A stretch of 64,000 bases of DNA from Sordariomycetes sp. S80-01Y. Lineage: Eukaryota; Ascomycota; Sordariomycetes. A program made the translations under genes and the position numbers. The stretch is taken from the NCBI GenBank assembly GCA_037042185.1, contig JAXQJY010000033.1, positions 744,001-808,000 on the forward strand. Reading direction: 5' to 3'. The notes beneath the pieces are model-generated. The model saw nothing but the letters and a program-made list of their open reading frames with translations. It searched no databases and was not told the origin of the DNA. This document shows, piece after piece, positions 35,003-46,941 of the stretch (its first letter is position 1; the number at the start of each line of letters is the position of its first letter).

Positions 35003-35449
35003 ATGAAATTCCTCATCAGCCTACTAGCCTTCTCGGCTGCAGCGCTCGCTGCACCCTCAGGCAGCGCAAACCTTCTCCCCTCCCAGTCCTGCTGCTTCTC
35101 CCTCGCGGACTCCTCCACCTCCTCTCCCGTCCAACAAAGCCCATCAGGCGGCTGGCTCTATCTCAACCACGGCTCATATCCTACAAAGACCTACTGCATC
35201 GACAGCATGTCACAGCTGCGCGACCCCTCCAACAGCGCGTGCTTCCTCAACCCCAATGGACAGGCCAAGTGTTTGGATGTATCCCCGTGGGGTGGCGAGT
35301 GGAAGGTCGAGGAAAAGAGGCTGGTCGTCAATGGGAAAAAGAAGTTTTTGGCCTGTAAGGGCATCGGAGGTGAGGCGATTTGGCAGTTTGGGAAGAGTGG
35401 GTGTAGGGAGTTCGAGATTAAGCCTGTTAATCTCAAAGGCAGCTGTTGA
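35003..35449 (+). CDS. Small secreted cysteine-rich protein, effector candidate 2
   Basis: Single exon, 148 residues. The N-terminus MKFLISLLAFSAAALAAPSG is a clear signal peptide, cleaved around residue 16-17. The mature protein has eight cysteines (30, 31, 65, 80, 90, 118, 134, 148), including an adjacent pair in SQSCCFSL, then WLYLNHG, TYCIDS, SACFLNPNGQAKCLD, FLACKG, SGCREFEI and the terminal Cys. This resembles a family of fungal small secreted proteins known by sequence only. No catalytic motif is visible, so a structural, surface or effector role is inferred from size, export and cysteines. It converges on NUP85, 204 bases between stops. Confidence 0.82.
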   Translation: MKFLISLLAFSAAALAAPSGSANLLPSQSCCFSLADSSTSSPVQQSPSGGWLYLNHGSYPTKTYCIDSMSQLRDPSNSACFLNPNGQAKCLDVSPWGGEWKVEEKRLVVNGKKKFLACKGIGGEAIWQFGKSGCREFEIKPVNLKGSC

Positions 35450-35653
35450 ATGCGCCAGAATGGGACATAATGGGTTCTCCAACTAGACGTTGCATGGCAG
35501 GGCCACGACTTCAATGAGACCATGAAGCTCGATCCGTACTCTCCGCGCAAAAATATGTGTCCGAAGTTGTTAACACTTCAATGTACATTGATCTCTACAT
35601 CGAGCGGCCCATTCGCTGTCGGCAAATTACCTGCGGATGGGGCTGATTCTCGC

Positions 35654-38600
35654 TCACCAACTTCCTGCAATTCCATCCGCTTCCTCCAACCATAACGTTG
35701 CTAGATCCCTAGCAAGCCCCAGTCTCAGTTTCCTCAACACATCATCCGCTTTTGTCTGCGCGTTGAAGTGCTTCCTCCAATCCCAGCCCCTGGCAACTTT
35801 ACCGGAGCCCGAGACGGACTTGTGCATCTGATTCACAAGCATTGAGCTACCGGTCATGACGTAGCTGCTGCCGCTCAGCGCGTTGGTCGATTTCTTCATC
35901 AAATCCGCAGGTGTCGAGCCCTTGAGCCCCTGGGTCGACTCGAGCACAAGATCGAAGAACTCCTCGCAGGCACCGTACACCCGGGACCCAACACTTTGGA
36001 TGTCTTCGATGGCCTTGATGAGAGGGTCGATTTGATTTAGGGTGATACAGGGAGGTGACTGGTTGACGAAGACGGTTGCTTCCCCCAGCAAAGCTAAGAG
36101 GAAGTCTTCGCTGACGACAGAGTCCCTAGTCTCGTCGTACAATCCGCCGCGAATGTTGTCATCTGAGCTGCTAATGACAGCGACAAGGGCGGAGGCAGCT
36201 TGCTTCTTCAGTGTCTTGGCTTTGCTCGGGGCTAAGCCTTCCTTTGCCTGATCTCGCAGCTCGTAGAATTTGCGTAGCGTTGCGTAGCCGCTGAGCATAC
36301 GACCCAGCAGCTGGGCGGCTTCGAGATCCTGCTTGGCTCTCCTTTCCAGGGTTTCCGTACGCTTCTGTAGTAGGTTCTTCAACTCGTCATCCAGATCTTT
36401 CTCTGCAGGGTATGCCGTCGATTGAACGAGTGAGTAAGACATGAGCAGGTTCAGCACATCCCGAACCTTGTCAGTCCGATGTGACAGGGCGTAGTACCAA
36501 AGCGCTTCGCCGTATCTGTGAGACTCGCTTGACAGTGTGTCCGCAAAGGTCTACAAAGCTGTTAGCGACACTAGCGAGCAATATCATGGGGAGCGTACCT
36601 CTGCCGTTTCCTCAGCGTAGCTGATCATGCCAAGATCGTTCAGAGCACCCCACATCTTGTCAACAGTAGGTGCAGAGTTTTCGTTCAGTCGCTTGAGGAG
36701 GTCCGTCAGCAGCTCGCCTACGATCTCCTCTGACTTTTCAGGAAGGTCCATCCGACCCAAGACCTGAATCGCCATCTCCCAGCCTTCTTTTTGTGGTGAG
36801 AGATACTCAATGCCAGCAAGATCGCGAGCGTACTTCTCCAGGGTATCATCTTTGATACCCAACACCTCATCTGCGGCAGGCTGCGAGATGTTGAGCAGCG
36901 CCAGATCCTCCATATCCAATGCATCGTCGAACGGCAGAGGCTTAGCAGCTTCGGTTGGAGGAAGCCAGCCGCCTAAGGAAGCGACTTCGGCAACCGAACA
37001 TGCCACGGGCAGAGACCATGTCCGCAGGATACCGATGACGGCGTTAACGTTGCCCTCCAAAGTGGACGCCACAGCCACCTCGACGGGGTTCATGGTGTTT
37101 GGTTGCAGGTCAGAGCTAAGGACAGCATGGAAAGCGTCGGCTAAACGTTCCAGATACTCTTCCTCATTATTAGCGACGCGTGATGACAGTTGGAGGCTTT
37201 GTGAGTGCGCCAGCCTCATGTTGTTTCTGAGTCCAAAGCCTTGATCCCACCAACAAAAGATACCGATCGTTGCCTCGCACCAATCCTGGGCTACACCAAC
37301 AATGGCATCTTGTTCCCCTAGCAGAATGCCATACACATTCTGCAGGTTCTCGTACACATCCCAAGGCAGCTTGCTGGAGGCCTTCCGTGCCATCTGAGAC
37401 ATAGACTCTTGATCAATGCCATCAAGATCGTTAAACGTCTGGTCTCTCCCTTCTGCGAACAAAGTCATCCTATCAAGGTTCGATCGGGCCTTAGGCCGGA
37501 AGAAAGACCACGAGCTGCCAAACACATCCCAGTCACCCTCTTGCGAAGGACAGGATTCGAGTGTGTCGATTGCCAGGTCTGTGAACCTTTGGACGTTGTG
37601 CAGCGCCTGGCCGGTGTATGTCTTCTCATTTCGGATGTTGCGAACATGCTCCCAGCCAGCATTCTGTAGTAGTCTCGCGGTCATTGTGACTTCCCCGCGG
37701 ACCAGACAGTTGAGAACCGTTGACCAGAAGAGGTTGTGCGACGCGGGGCTCGGCTTGTAGTGCAGGATGTTTTGCGCCTCATCTACTGCAGGGTTGTAGC
37801 CGCAGTCTCTTTGCCAATCGATCAGGACTGCAGAAAGAGGCTGCACCCCCTCCTCGTCTTGGTACCTGGTGTGGTGCAGTCGCAGCAACAGCTGCCCAAC
37901 ATATTGCGCCTTTTCGAACGGATCGGCGTCTGGTCCAGGGCCAACACTGATGATCTCCTCCTCAGTGGGCTTGTCGAGCGTCTTGACATGTGCGCCCCAG
38001 AGCTTAACCAGGTTGTATGTGATGCTCGCCAGCGAATTGTCCATCTTCTCCATGTCGTCTTCCGTGCCAACACCGTCATGGTATAGCCTACAAACCAGGT
38101 CTTCTGTCTTCAGGATGAGGTCAGATGGTTCTCTGAGCTCTGCTACTTCTTGACGAGTGTACTGATCTTTGGCAATCCTCGCGTACTCGAAGGCCCTCTT
38201 GTTTCCAGAGCCACCGTACTGCGCCGATGATCGTCGCATGAGACTTTGCGCTTCTTTGCGAGCTCGTTTTGTTGCAGCGGGTGTGTTCAGCATCATGAGA
38301 TCTTCGTCATCCTCGCCAATTGGTGCTCTTCCATACTCGCGGTCGTCATGTCGCAGATTGAGGAATAAGTCCCCTTCGTCCTCTTGGCTTTGCTCCTCAT
38401 CGGCCTCTCCATCTTCCTCCTCCTCCTCTTCCTCCTCCTCGGAATCTTGGCGCAAAGCACGTGCGAATTCTCCTTGATCGTCCTCATCCTCATCTTCATC
38501 GTCCTCTGACCCGTAACCCATATCCCGCTCGATCAGCTTGGACATCTGATCGTGCGTACTATCCGCACCAGGGCCCGACTGGCCGCGCGAAAACGCAAAG

Positions 38601-39052
38601 GTGTTGGCGTAGTCTTCGTCATCCTCACCCGAGGCATCTTCGTCCTCTTCCTCGGGGTGCACGTCGCCAAGGCTATACTGTCGACTCAGTGCAGACGGCT
38701 GCCGCTGGCTACCGCGTATCGACCGGCCCAGGGGCGCGCTGCTGCTAGACTTTTGGTTCGAGCCGAACAGATTCCTGCCTGTGCTGTCCTTGGAGAACCC
38801 GCTGGAGCCGCCAAAGGGCTGCTGCTGTCGTGAGCTCGTCACGCCTCGCATTATAGAACTACCAAGATACGAGTCGGATGGCGCGCCAGCAGGCGTGAAG
38901 GATGCGGCCGAGGAAGGGGGCGGGCCCGCGGGAGTCGTGGATGGGTGATTAACATCGCCGAGGGAGATTCCGCGGACTTGTGGAGTTTTGGCCGGCGTCG
39001 AGGGAGCTGGACTGCCCGGTGGGCTCGAATCGACCACGAAGCGGTGTGCCAT
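35654..39052 (-). CDS. NUP85: Nuclear pore complex scaffold protein Nup85
   Basis: Two exons, 39052-36599 and 36550-35654, with a 48-nt intron; 1116 residues. It is an alpha-helical member of the Nup84/Nup107-160 (Y) complex, which builds the pore scaffold. The first 150 residues are Ser/Pro/Gly-rich. Residues of about 178-228 are almost entirely Asp/Glu and Gly. The rest is a long helical solenoid, with YVGQLLLRLHHTRYQ, LRTWSLPVACSVAEVASLGGWLPP, GWEMAIQVLGRM, and RYGEALWYYALSHRTDKV just after the splice. Length fits filamentous-fungal Nup85, which carries an extra N-terminal region compared with yeast. Assignment is by pattern and length. The two open frames look like separate genes unless the 48-nt intron is recognised. 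Divergent from the formaldehyde dehydrogenase gene. Confidence 0.85.
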
Positions 39053-41275
<2,223 letters not shown>

Positions 41276-42424
41276 TTTTCGACTTTGGCAGCGATTGGGC
41301 TTCGGAGTAGGCAGTATGGCGAAAATTAATTGCCTGGGTTGGGTGCGGGTGGTCCTGTTTTAACATGGACGGGGCACCTTGATGGCTCAACCACCATCAG
41401 ACACCATCCACCAGTGGCAAGATCTGGCATCGGGGTGGGGATTATGCTGAGAGTAGGGTTGCTTAAAATGTAAATTGCTCCGTGTTAATCAAGCCATTGT
41501 TGCAAGCTCTCCGTTCTTGTTGCGATTGTACGAAAGCACTGGGTCAAATCACCGAAGCTGGAGAATGTCCGGCACCACGAAAGGAGATCCATGGCGTATA
41601 GCTGGACTCGGACATGTCCACTAGTATGAAGCCTAAGTCGATCTTATTTCATGATGAATGTTTGGTCTCGAAGTCCACCAGTCTCCAGTATCCGACGAAC
41701 GGATTGAAAACATGTTTAGTACTAAACATGCATCAGTCTTGCATCCGAAATGCCCGACATCGGGTATTTCCTACGTAAGGGTAGCATCAGAAAGTATCAG
41801 AATTCTAAGCGAGAGAAGCTAGGACCACTGTTAGTAGTACACGCTTGAGAGGTTGCCATTGTTCAGCTAAGAACCCTGGGTACTGGAGGCCCCCATACTT
41901 GCCTTGGCCGTATCGCCATGCCGCACTTTAACAACATGTTCTTCTCTCACAACAACAGTCCAGGTGAATGCACAACAAATCGGCAAATTTGTAAACCATA
42001 TGGGAAGATATTTAACCCTTGATGAAAAGACAAAAAGAGGCGAGCTTTGACTGCAAACGCTTGCGTAAGGCATTTTCCGCGTGTGATCCTCGTGAGTTGT
42101 AGCTTAGAGTCTGCCGCTTCCTCATAAAAACCGCCTAGCCCAACAATGTCTCAATCTAGACTGCTATATTCAGGAGGGATGGTCATAATCGCTGACCAAG
42201 ACCGATGTAGTAGCATCTAGGTCCTCTCCCAAAGATCTCCCGGGTAGCCTCTGCCAATCTGATCAACGATTGTTCAATGACGATGCAATGCAATCGCCAA
42301 TCTCAGATTCGCGGGAAAAAGTGGATTCCATGCAGGGACCCTGTCGGTAATCCCCTTTCTTGAGACGCAAGCTCCCCAGTTTCGCCTACGGTCCTCTAGG
42401 CTTAACACTGTTCACCAAGTCGCC
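41276..42424. other. Intergenic, 1.1 kb
   Basis: Between the formaldehyde dehydrogenase and endonuclease III genes. No gene, repeat or RNA recognised. Confidence 0.45.
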
Positions 42425-43621
42425 ATGAGGACCTCCAGGGTGTCAAAAGACACCTCCAAGGTCTTTCAGCGATCAAAGAGCTCTCTATCCCCACCTCGAC
42501 GTACGACGCGATCCTCACTCGCACGCTTCTCCTACGGTACGTCCTCCGCGACAGACGAAGCCTCCCAAACGCCCGACATCGAAGATGCCCCAGGGCCTGC
42601 TACGCCAGCGCGCAAGCGGAGGAAAGTGACGACGACATCACCCGCTATAAAGTCCGAGCTCGTCGAGGAAGCCATCACGAATCTCTCCCCTCCGATGTCT
42701 GCGAAACGTCGCGCTCGCAAACCCGTTCGCAAAACGACCGACCCTGCTACCGGCGAGACCAGCGTATCACCGCCTTCGGATTGGGAAGAAATGTATAATG
42801 TGGTCAAGGCTATGCGCATGCCAGGGGCAGCAGCATACCCCGCAGCCGTCGATACCATGGGCTGCGAGCGACTAGCCGACCCAGAGGCCAGCCCACGGGA
42901 CCAAAGATTCCACACCCTCATTGCATTAATGCTCTCGAGCCAGACCAAGGATACGGTCAATGCGGTGGCTATGAAGAGACTGAAGACAGAGTTGCCACCT
43001 TGGAAGGAGGGCGAGCCGTGGGGGTTGAATCTGGAGAATGTGTTGGCTGTTGAGCCGCAAGTGTTGAATGAGATGATATGGGCCGTGGGCTTTCACAACA
43101 ACAAGACCAAATACATCAAGAAAGCGGCCGAGATTCTACGAGACAACTGGAAGGGTGATATCCCTGACACGATTGAAGGGCTGACCTCCCTTCCCGGTGT
43201 TGGGCCCAAGATGGCGTATCTCTGCCTTTCCGCAGCATGGGACAAGACCGAGGGCATCGGTGTCGACGTGCATGTTCATCGCATCACGAATCTTTGGGGC
43301 TGGCATAAGACGAACAACCCGGAGAATACGCGACACGCGTTGGAGTCGTGGCTACCCCGGGATCGGTGGCGGGAAATCAATTGGCTACTTGTTGGGTTGG
43401 GCCAGACAATCTGCCTGCCTCAAGGACGGAAATGCGGCGAATGCGAGCTAGGTCTTCAAGGGCTATGCAAAGCCGCCGAAAGGAAGAAAGTGATCGAGGG
43501 CCGAAGGATCAAGGAAGAAGCCCTGGTTAAGCAGGAAGACGGCACAGTCATCAAGGCTGAAGAGCTTAAAGAGGAAGTTGCAATCAAAGAAGAGGTAATC
43601 AACGAGGACGAGGGCAGATGA
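42425..43621 (+). CDS. NTH1: Endonuclease III homologue (DNA glycosylase/AP lyase)
   Basis: Bifunctional base-excision repair enzyme removing oxidised pyrimidines. Single exon, 398 residues. A basic N-terminus of about 110 residues with ARKRRK and KRRARKP clusters probably carries nuclear and possibly mitochondrial signals. The catalytic core has RFHTLIALMLSSQTKD, the helix-hairpin-helix LPGVGPKMA with catalytic Lys262, and GIGVDVHVHRI with catalytic Asp281. The iron-sulfur loop has four cysteines at 330, 337, 340 and 348 (C-x6-C-x2-C-x7-C). The last spacing is two residues longer than in E. coli Nth. A C-terminal tail of about 45 residues is almost all Lys and Glu. The active-site set is complete. 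Confidence 0.95.
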   Translation: MRTSRVSKDTSKVFQRSKSSLSPPRRTTRSSLARFSYGTSSATDEASQTPDIEDAPGPATPARKRRKVTTTSPAIKSELVEEAITNLSPPMSAKRRARKPVRKTTDPATGETSVSPPSDWEEMYNVVKAMRMPGAAAYPAAVDTMGCERLADPEASPRDQRFHTLIALMLSSQTKDTVNAVAMKRLKTELPPWKEGEPWGLNLENVLAVEPQVLNEMIWAVGFHNNKTKYIKKAAEILRDNWKGDIPDTIEGLTSLPGVGPKMAYLCLSAAWDKTEGIGVDVHVHRITNLWGWHKTNNPENTRHALESWLPRDRWREINWLLVGLGQTICLPQGRKCGECELGLQGLCKAAERKKVIEGRRIKEEALVKQEDGTVIKAEELKEEVAIKEEVINEDEGR

Positions 43622-44483
43622 GGTTGTACCAAAGGGGGTTCATCCGTTCGCGAGATCACGAGGAACCCCTTCCGGGTCCCCAATCCCCGCATGCGGCTCC
43701 GGTCGACTCCGGACTCAGCACACCGAAGCGGTGCGTGCCCGCGCTTTAACGAATATGCGCAAAGCCACGTAGTGCGCAGTGATCGGCAGAGCATTCCTGA
43801 AGGCGTGCATGAGACCTTATGCAGGAATACCTTACCGTGCTCACATTCTGCTCCGTCGGAGGACACCTGACTTTGGGCCAAGGGGACGCTATTGATCGCC
43901 AATACCAAGCATCCTGCGGCCAACACAGTCGCAGATAACTAGGATGTAATGCGAAGAACTTGAAGGGGAAAGGGGCTAGACGCCCGGATGACAGACGGTG
44001 GCTGCGGTTGCGGCGGTTCGTACTCAGAAAGCCTCGGGTGGCAAAGCCTCCGTGTTCAGCTCCCGTCCCTTCAACTCCCCAAGTTGCAATGCCTGAATCA
44101 ATGCCCACCATTGTCACCGTGTTGTCACCTCACTATGGAGAGCGATTCTTCCAGAGGGCTCGAGAATGTCTGTTAAATGAATAAAATCCCAGGCTAGATA
44201 AATGCGCGCAAATGCCAGATGATGATGCCTGTGACGCCGGCATTTCAATCTGAGGAAACGGGATAGAATACAGCTTGTGCAAATACAGGCACCAACGTCG
44301 TTCCTTACGCCTGCCTGCCTGCACCGTTCCAAAACCCTGATCAATCAAACCACTCCATGTCGCTAAACTATCATGCAAGAACCAGATGGGGGCGTAAAAG
44401 AATCGATCGACATATTATGATCCGGCTCGTAGTATTCAAGCGGTCGCTGTCGTCGTCGACGTAGTTTGGGTGGGTGGGTGCGT
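43622..44483. other. Intergenic, 0.9 kb
   Basis: Between two convergent genes, NTH1 and the AN1 zinc-finger gene. Nothing recognised. Confidence 0.45.
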
Positions 44484-44762
44484 CTATACGCCGCGGATGA
44501 CTTGGGTGCGCTCCGACTCGAGCTGAGCAGCGTTGCGCTCATGGGATTGTTTCTTGCACTGATGAGGAGCGTTAATACCGGTCTCGAAAGTCTTGTTCGA
44601 ACGTTGAGGGATGCTTACGTCTTCCAGACCGCTGCACTTGTGGTCTTCTAACAGGCGGTGCTTGCCGCAGAAGTGACCTTGGCAGAAGCCGCAGTCGCCG
44701 ACGATGGGCTGAGCACGCTCCTTGCACTCCTTGGCACCGCAACGAGGTCGCTTTCCGGCCAT
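44484..44762 (-). CDS. Small AN1-type zinc finger protein
   Basis: Two exons, 44762-44619 and 44558-44484, with a 60-nt intron at 44559-44618 (GTAAGC...ATCAG); 72 residues. Exon 1 codes MAGKRPRCGAKECKERA, then DCGFCQGHFCGKHRLLEDHKC and SGLED. The Cys/His order fits an AN1 finger. Exon 2 gives CKKQSHERNAAQLESERTQV, a conserved tail of fungal one-finger AN1 proteins. Reading straight through the intron would insert about 20 unrelated residues, so the spliced form is preferred. AN1 fingers occur in stress- and ubiquitin-linked proteins. With only one finger and no other domain, a specific role cannot be named. Confidence 0.88.
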   Translation of the reverse strand: MAGKRPRCGAKECKERAQPIVGDCGFCQGHFCGKHRLLEDHKCSGLEDVSIPQRSNKTFETGINAPHQCKKQSHERNAAQLESERTQVIRGV

Positions 44763-46370
44763 GATGTCTTGGTTTGTTCTGTGGCGTGCTTGTTGGGGGG
44801 ATGAGGGTGAAGAGACGGTCAAAGATGACGGGGGTTGGGGGTCGGAGCAGATAAGGAGATGGCGGACGAGGGACGGTGTCACGCGATACGAGGTACAGAT
44901 GTCGTTGTTGAGGGCCGGAGATGGGTGATGAGGAGGAGGGAAGAAGAAGAAGAGGATGGATGGGAAAAAGGATGGAGAGGAAAGGGAAAGTCGGGAGGCG
45001 TTGGATGCAACGGCACGGTTACTAAGACTAGATAAGTCAGGTTGTTGGGATGCGAGACGGGACTCAGGCTGCAAGCAGGGTGCGTCAGCGTGACCTCCAG
45101 CTGGGACCGGTGACGGCGACCATTTGAGTCTCAAGCGGCAAGCGTCAATCGCGAGGTCCGCCTCCGCCCCGGACCCTCATCGATTGTGGATGGAGAATGA
45201 ATCAGGACCCCTTGCCTCTGCCCTGGGCTGGAACCTGGGCCTCCCGGTCCTTTGCCGCCAGGGCCGGGACATGACTGAGCGAGCGCGGACGTCGAATCGC
45301 GTGGAACCGCCCGAGACATTGGAGCCGCCGGCCATCCCAACGAAAAACGAAAAAAACGCATGCATGCAAGCGCCTGGAGCTCCATGCTGTGGTGCGCTCC
45401 ATGCGAGTTGTTGTCGATGCAAGTTCTTCATGGCCATTGTCGACGTACCGGTGGCATCACCAAGGGCCAGTCCCAGTCCCAGTGCTGATGCCGAGTCAGG
45501 CAAGGGTCCTCACCTGCATGAGGATGATGCCAAATCAATGGGGACCGAGGCGCCGCGAGGCTCCGAAAGCGGTGGCGGCGGGTCGGTCGACAGTGGCGGT
45601 GACGTCGTGGTCACCCAGAGCGCGGTATTGAAGTTAATTCTTCCACCGTCTTCTGCATACCTTACCGAGTGCCAGCCACTCAGTAGTACTAGCACCAGCC
45701 GCCCTGTGAGCTGAGGATCTTTTTGTAGGCGTCGTTATCGCGCTGCGCCCTCCCCAACCCTTGGTGACATTCACATCCAGACGGCGCCCACGACCATGCG
45801 GCTGCACCGTGGTGTGACCTGATCTAACAGCGCCTCCAGCGAGCCACAGGACTGCATGCCGCTCTTGGTACTTTGTTCACTGCGACGCTCAAGCCTAATC
45901 GCTGCAGCCGCCCGTGTACCACCTACGTGGCTTGATATATCGTTCAACCCTCCCCGGAGTCTGCCAACATGCGTTGTTTCCCCCCAAGGGGTCAAATGGG
46001 ATGCCGCCACGCTGGGCTCCCACCTGGACGTTTTGTGAGCAACGGTGATGCAAGTTTGGCCCCAGGTGCAGCAGTGCAGGTTGCGCTTCGTGTCAGATGT
46101 TTGTTGCGTTCATTGTTCATGCCAGGTTGATGCGTGGCCACTGTTTGGGAGCATTATATCCGGCTAGCACTATTGTGAAGGCTGCATTGATGAGGTCGAG
46201 AGCCCAGCTTGTTGGCGACACATTTAGAATTATCAAAGGGCCGTGTTCCTTTTGATTGATTAATCCTAGTCATCTTCCCCAAAATTAAATATTGAAACAT
46301 TCCATCTTCGAAGCCCACTCTCGATCTTAGCAAAAGATACAATTTGAGAACGAGAACAGCAAAAAAAGTG
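44763..46370. other. Intergenic, 1.6 kb
   Basis: Upstream of the AN1 gene. A 196-codon ORF at 45124-45714 overlaps ORFs in other frames and shows no domain; I do not call it a gene. It contains a 20-bp CAGTCC-rich repeat at 45466-45485 that recurs at 61035-61054. Confidence 0.45.
46361..46367 (-). terminator. Pol III terminator of tRNA-His
   Basis: Seven T residues on the minus strand, three bases past the 3' end of the tRNA gene. Confidence 0.75.
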
Positions 46371-46442
46371 TGCGATAGCGAGGAATCGAACCTCGATCTC
46401 CACGGCCACAACGTGGTGTACTGACCATTATACTACTATCGC
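46371..46442 (-). tRNA. tRNA-His (anticodon GTG)
   Basis: Cloverleaf read on the minus strand. The acceptor stem is GCGATAG/CTATCGC with discriminator A, the D-arm region GTATAATGGTCAGTAC, the anticodon arm CCACG-TTGTGGC-CGTGG with anticodon GTG, and the T arm CGAGG-TTCGAAT-CCTCG. No intron. All stems pair perfectly where checked. A G also precedes the 5' end in the genome; in eukaryotes the extra 5' G of tRNA-His is normally added after transcription. Confidence 0.96.
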
Positions 46443-46941
46443 CAATGATCTGATGGATAAGAGTTTGGCTCATATTTCTGTATATATTACTTATCCGTGA
46501 ATGGGGCCTGGTCCCCCTGACTAATAGCCTGCTCCAGTCGGGTCTGAACGCCGGGACTGGGAAGTATGAGTGCTACCTAGGGGACCTGTGCAGATCCTTC
46601 AACTTGGCGTTAGGATTGTTTCCCGGCATACCTACTTGGACATCTAGTGGCACTTGGTATGAACCGTGCATTACTTGCATCTGGGAATCCGATATCCCAC
46701 TTTGGCGGGGTATCTCCATGACATCAAGCTCCCCAAACCGTCACCACCCGATTTCTAAGCCCCACGACCCCTTCTTCGGCAATTCAGCGACTTGCCGAGT
46801 GCGTGATACGCCTGATGTGATACGGAAATCATTCTTGTGTCATCCTTCTTCCGCTTATCCCTCACTTCCTCGGCCTCACCTCATCTGACACAGCTCTTCG
46901 CGGCGGGCTACATTTTCGCGAACTCAACACACAAGGTAGCC
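46443..46941. other. Intergenic, 0.5 kb
   Basis: Between tRNA-His and the 5-oxoprolinase gene. The oxoprolinase frame is open back to about 46816 but lacks another ATG there. Nothing else seen. Confidence 0.45.

Noticed and set aside
45124-45714. 196-codon plus-strand ORF
   Set aside because: No recognisable domain and overlapping ORFs in other frames; GC-rich chance ORF is more likely.
46816-46941. Upstream in-frame extension of 5-oxoprolinase that looks like a mitochondrial presequence
   Set aside because: The extension has no ATG, only GTG or other near-cognate codons after a stop at 46813-46815, so dual targeting by a second ATG is not supported.
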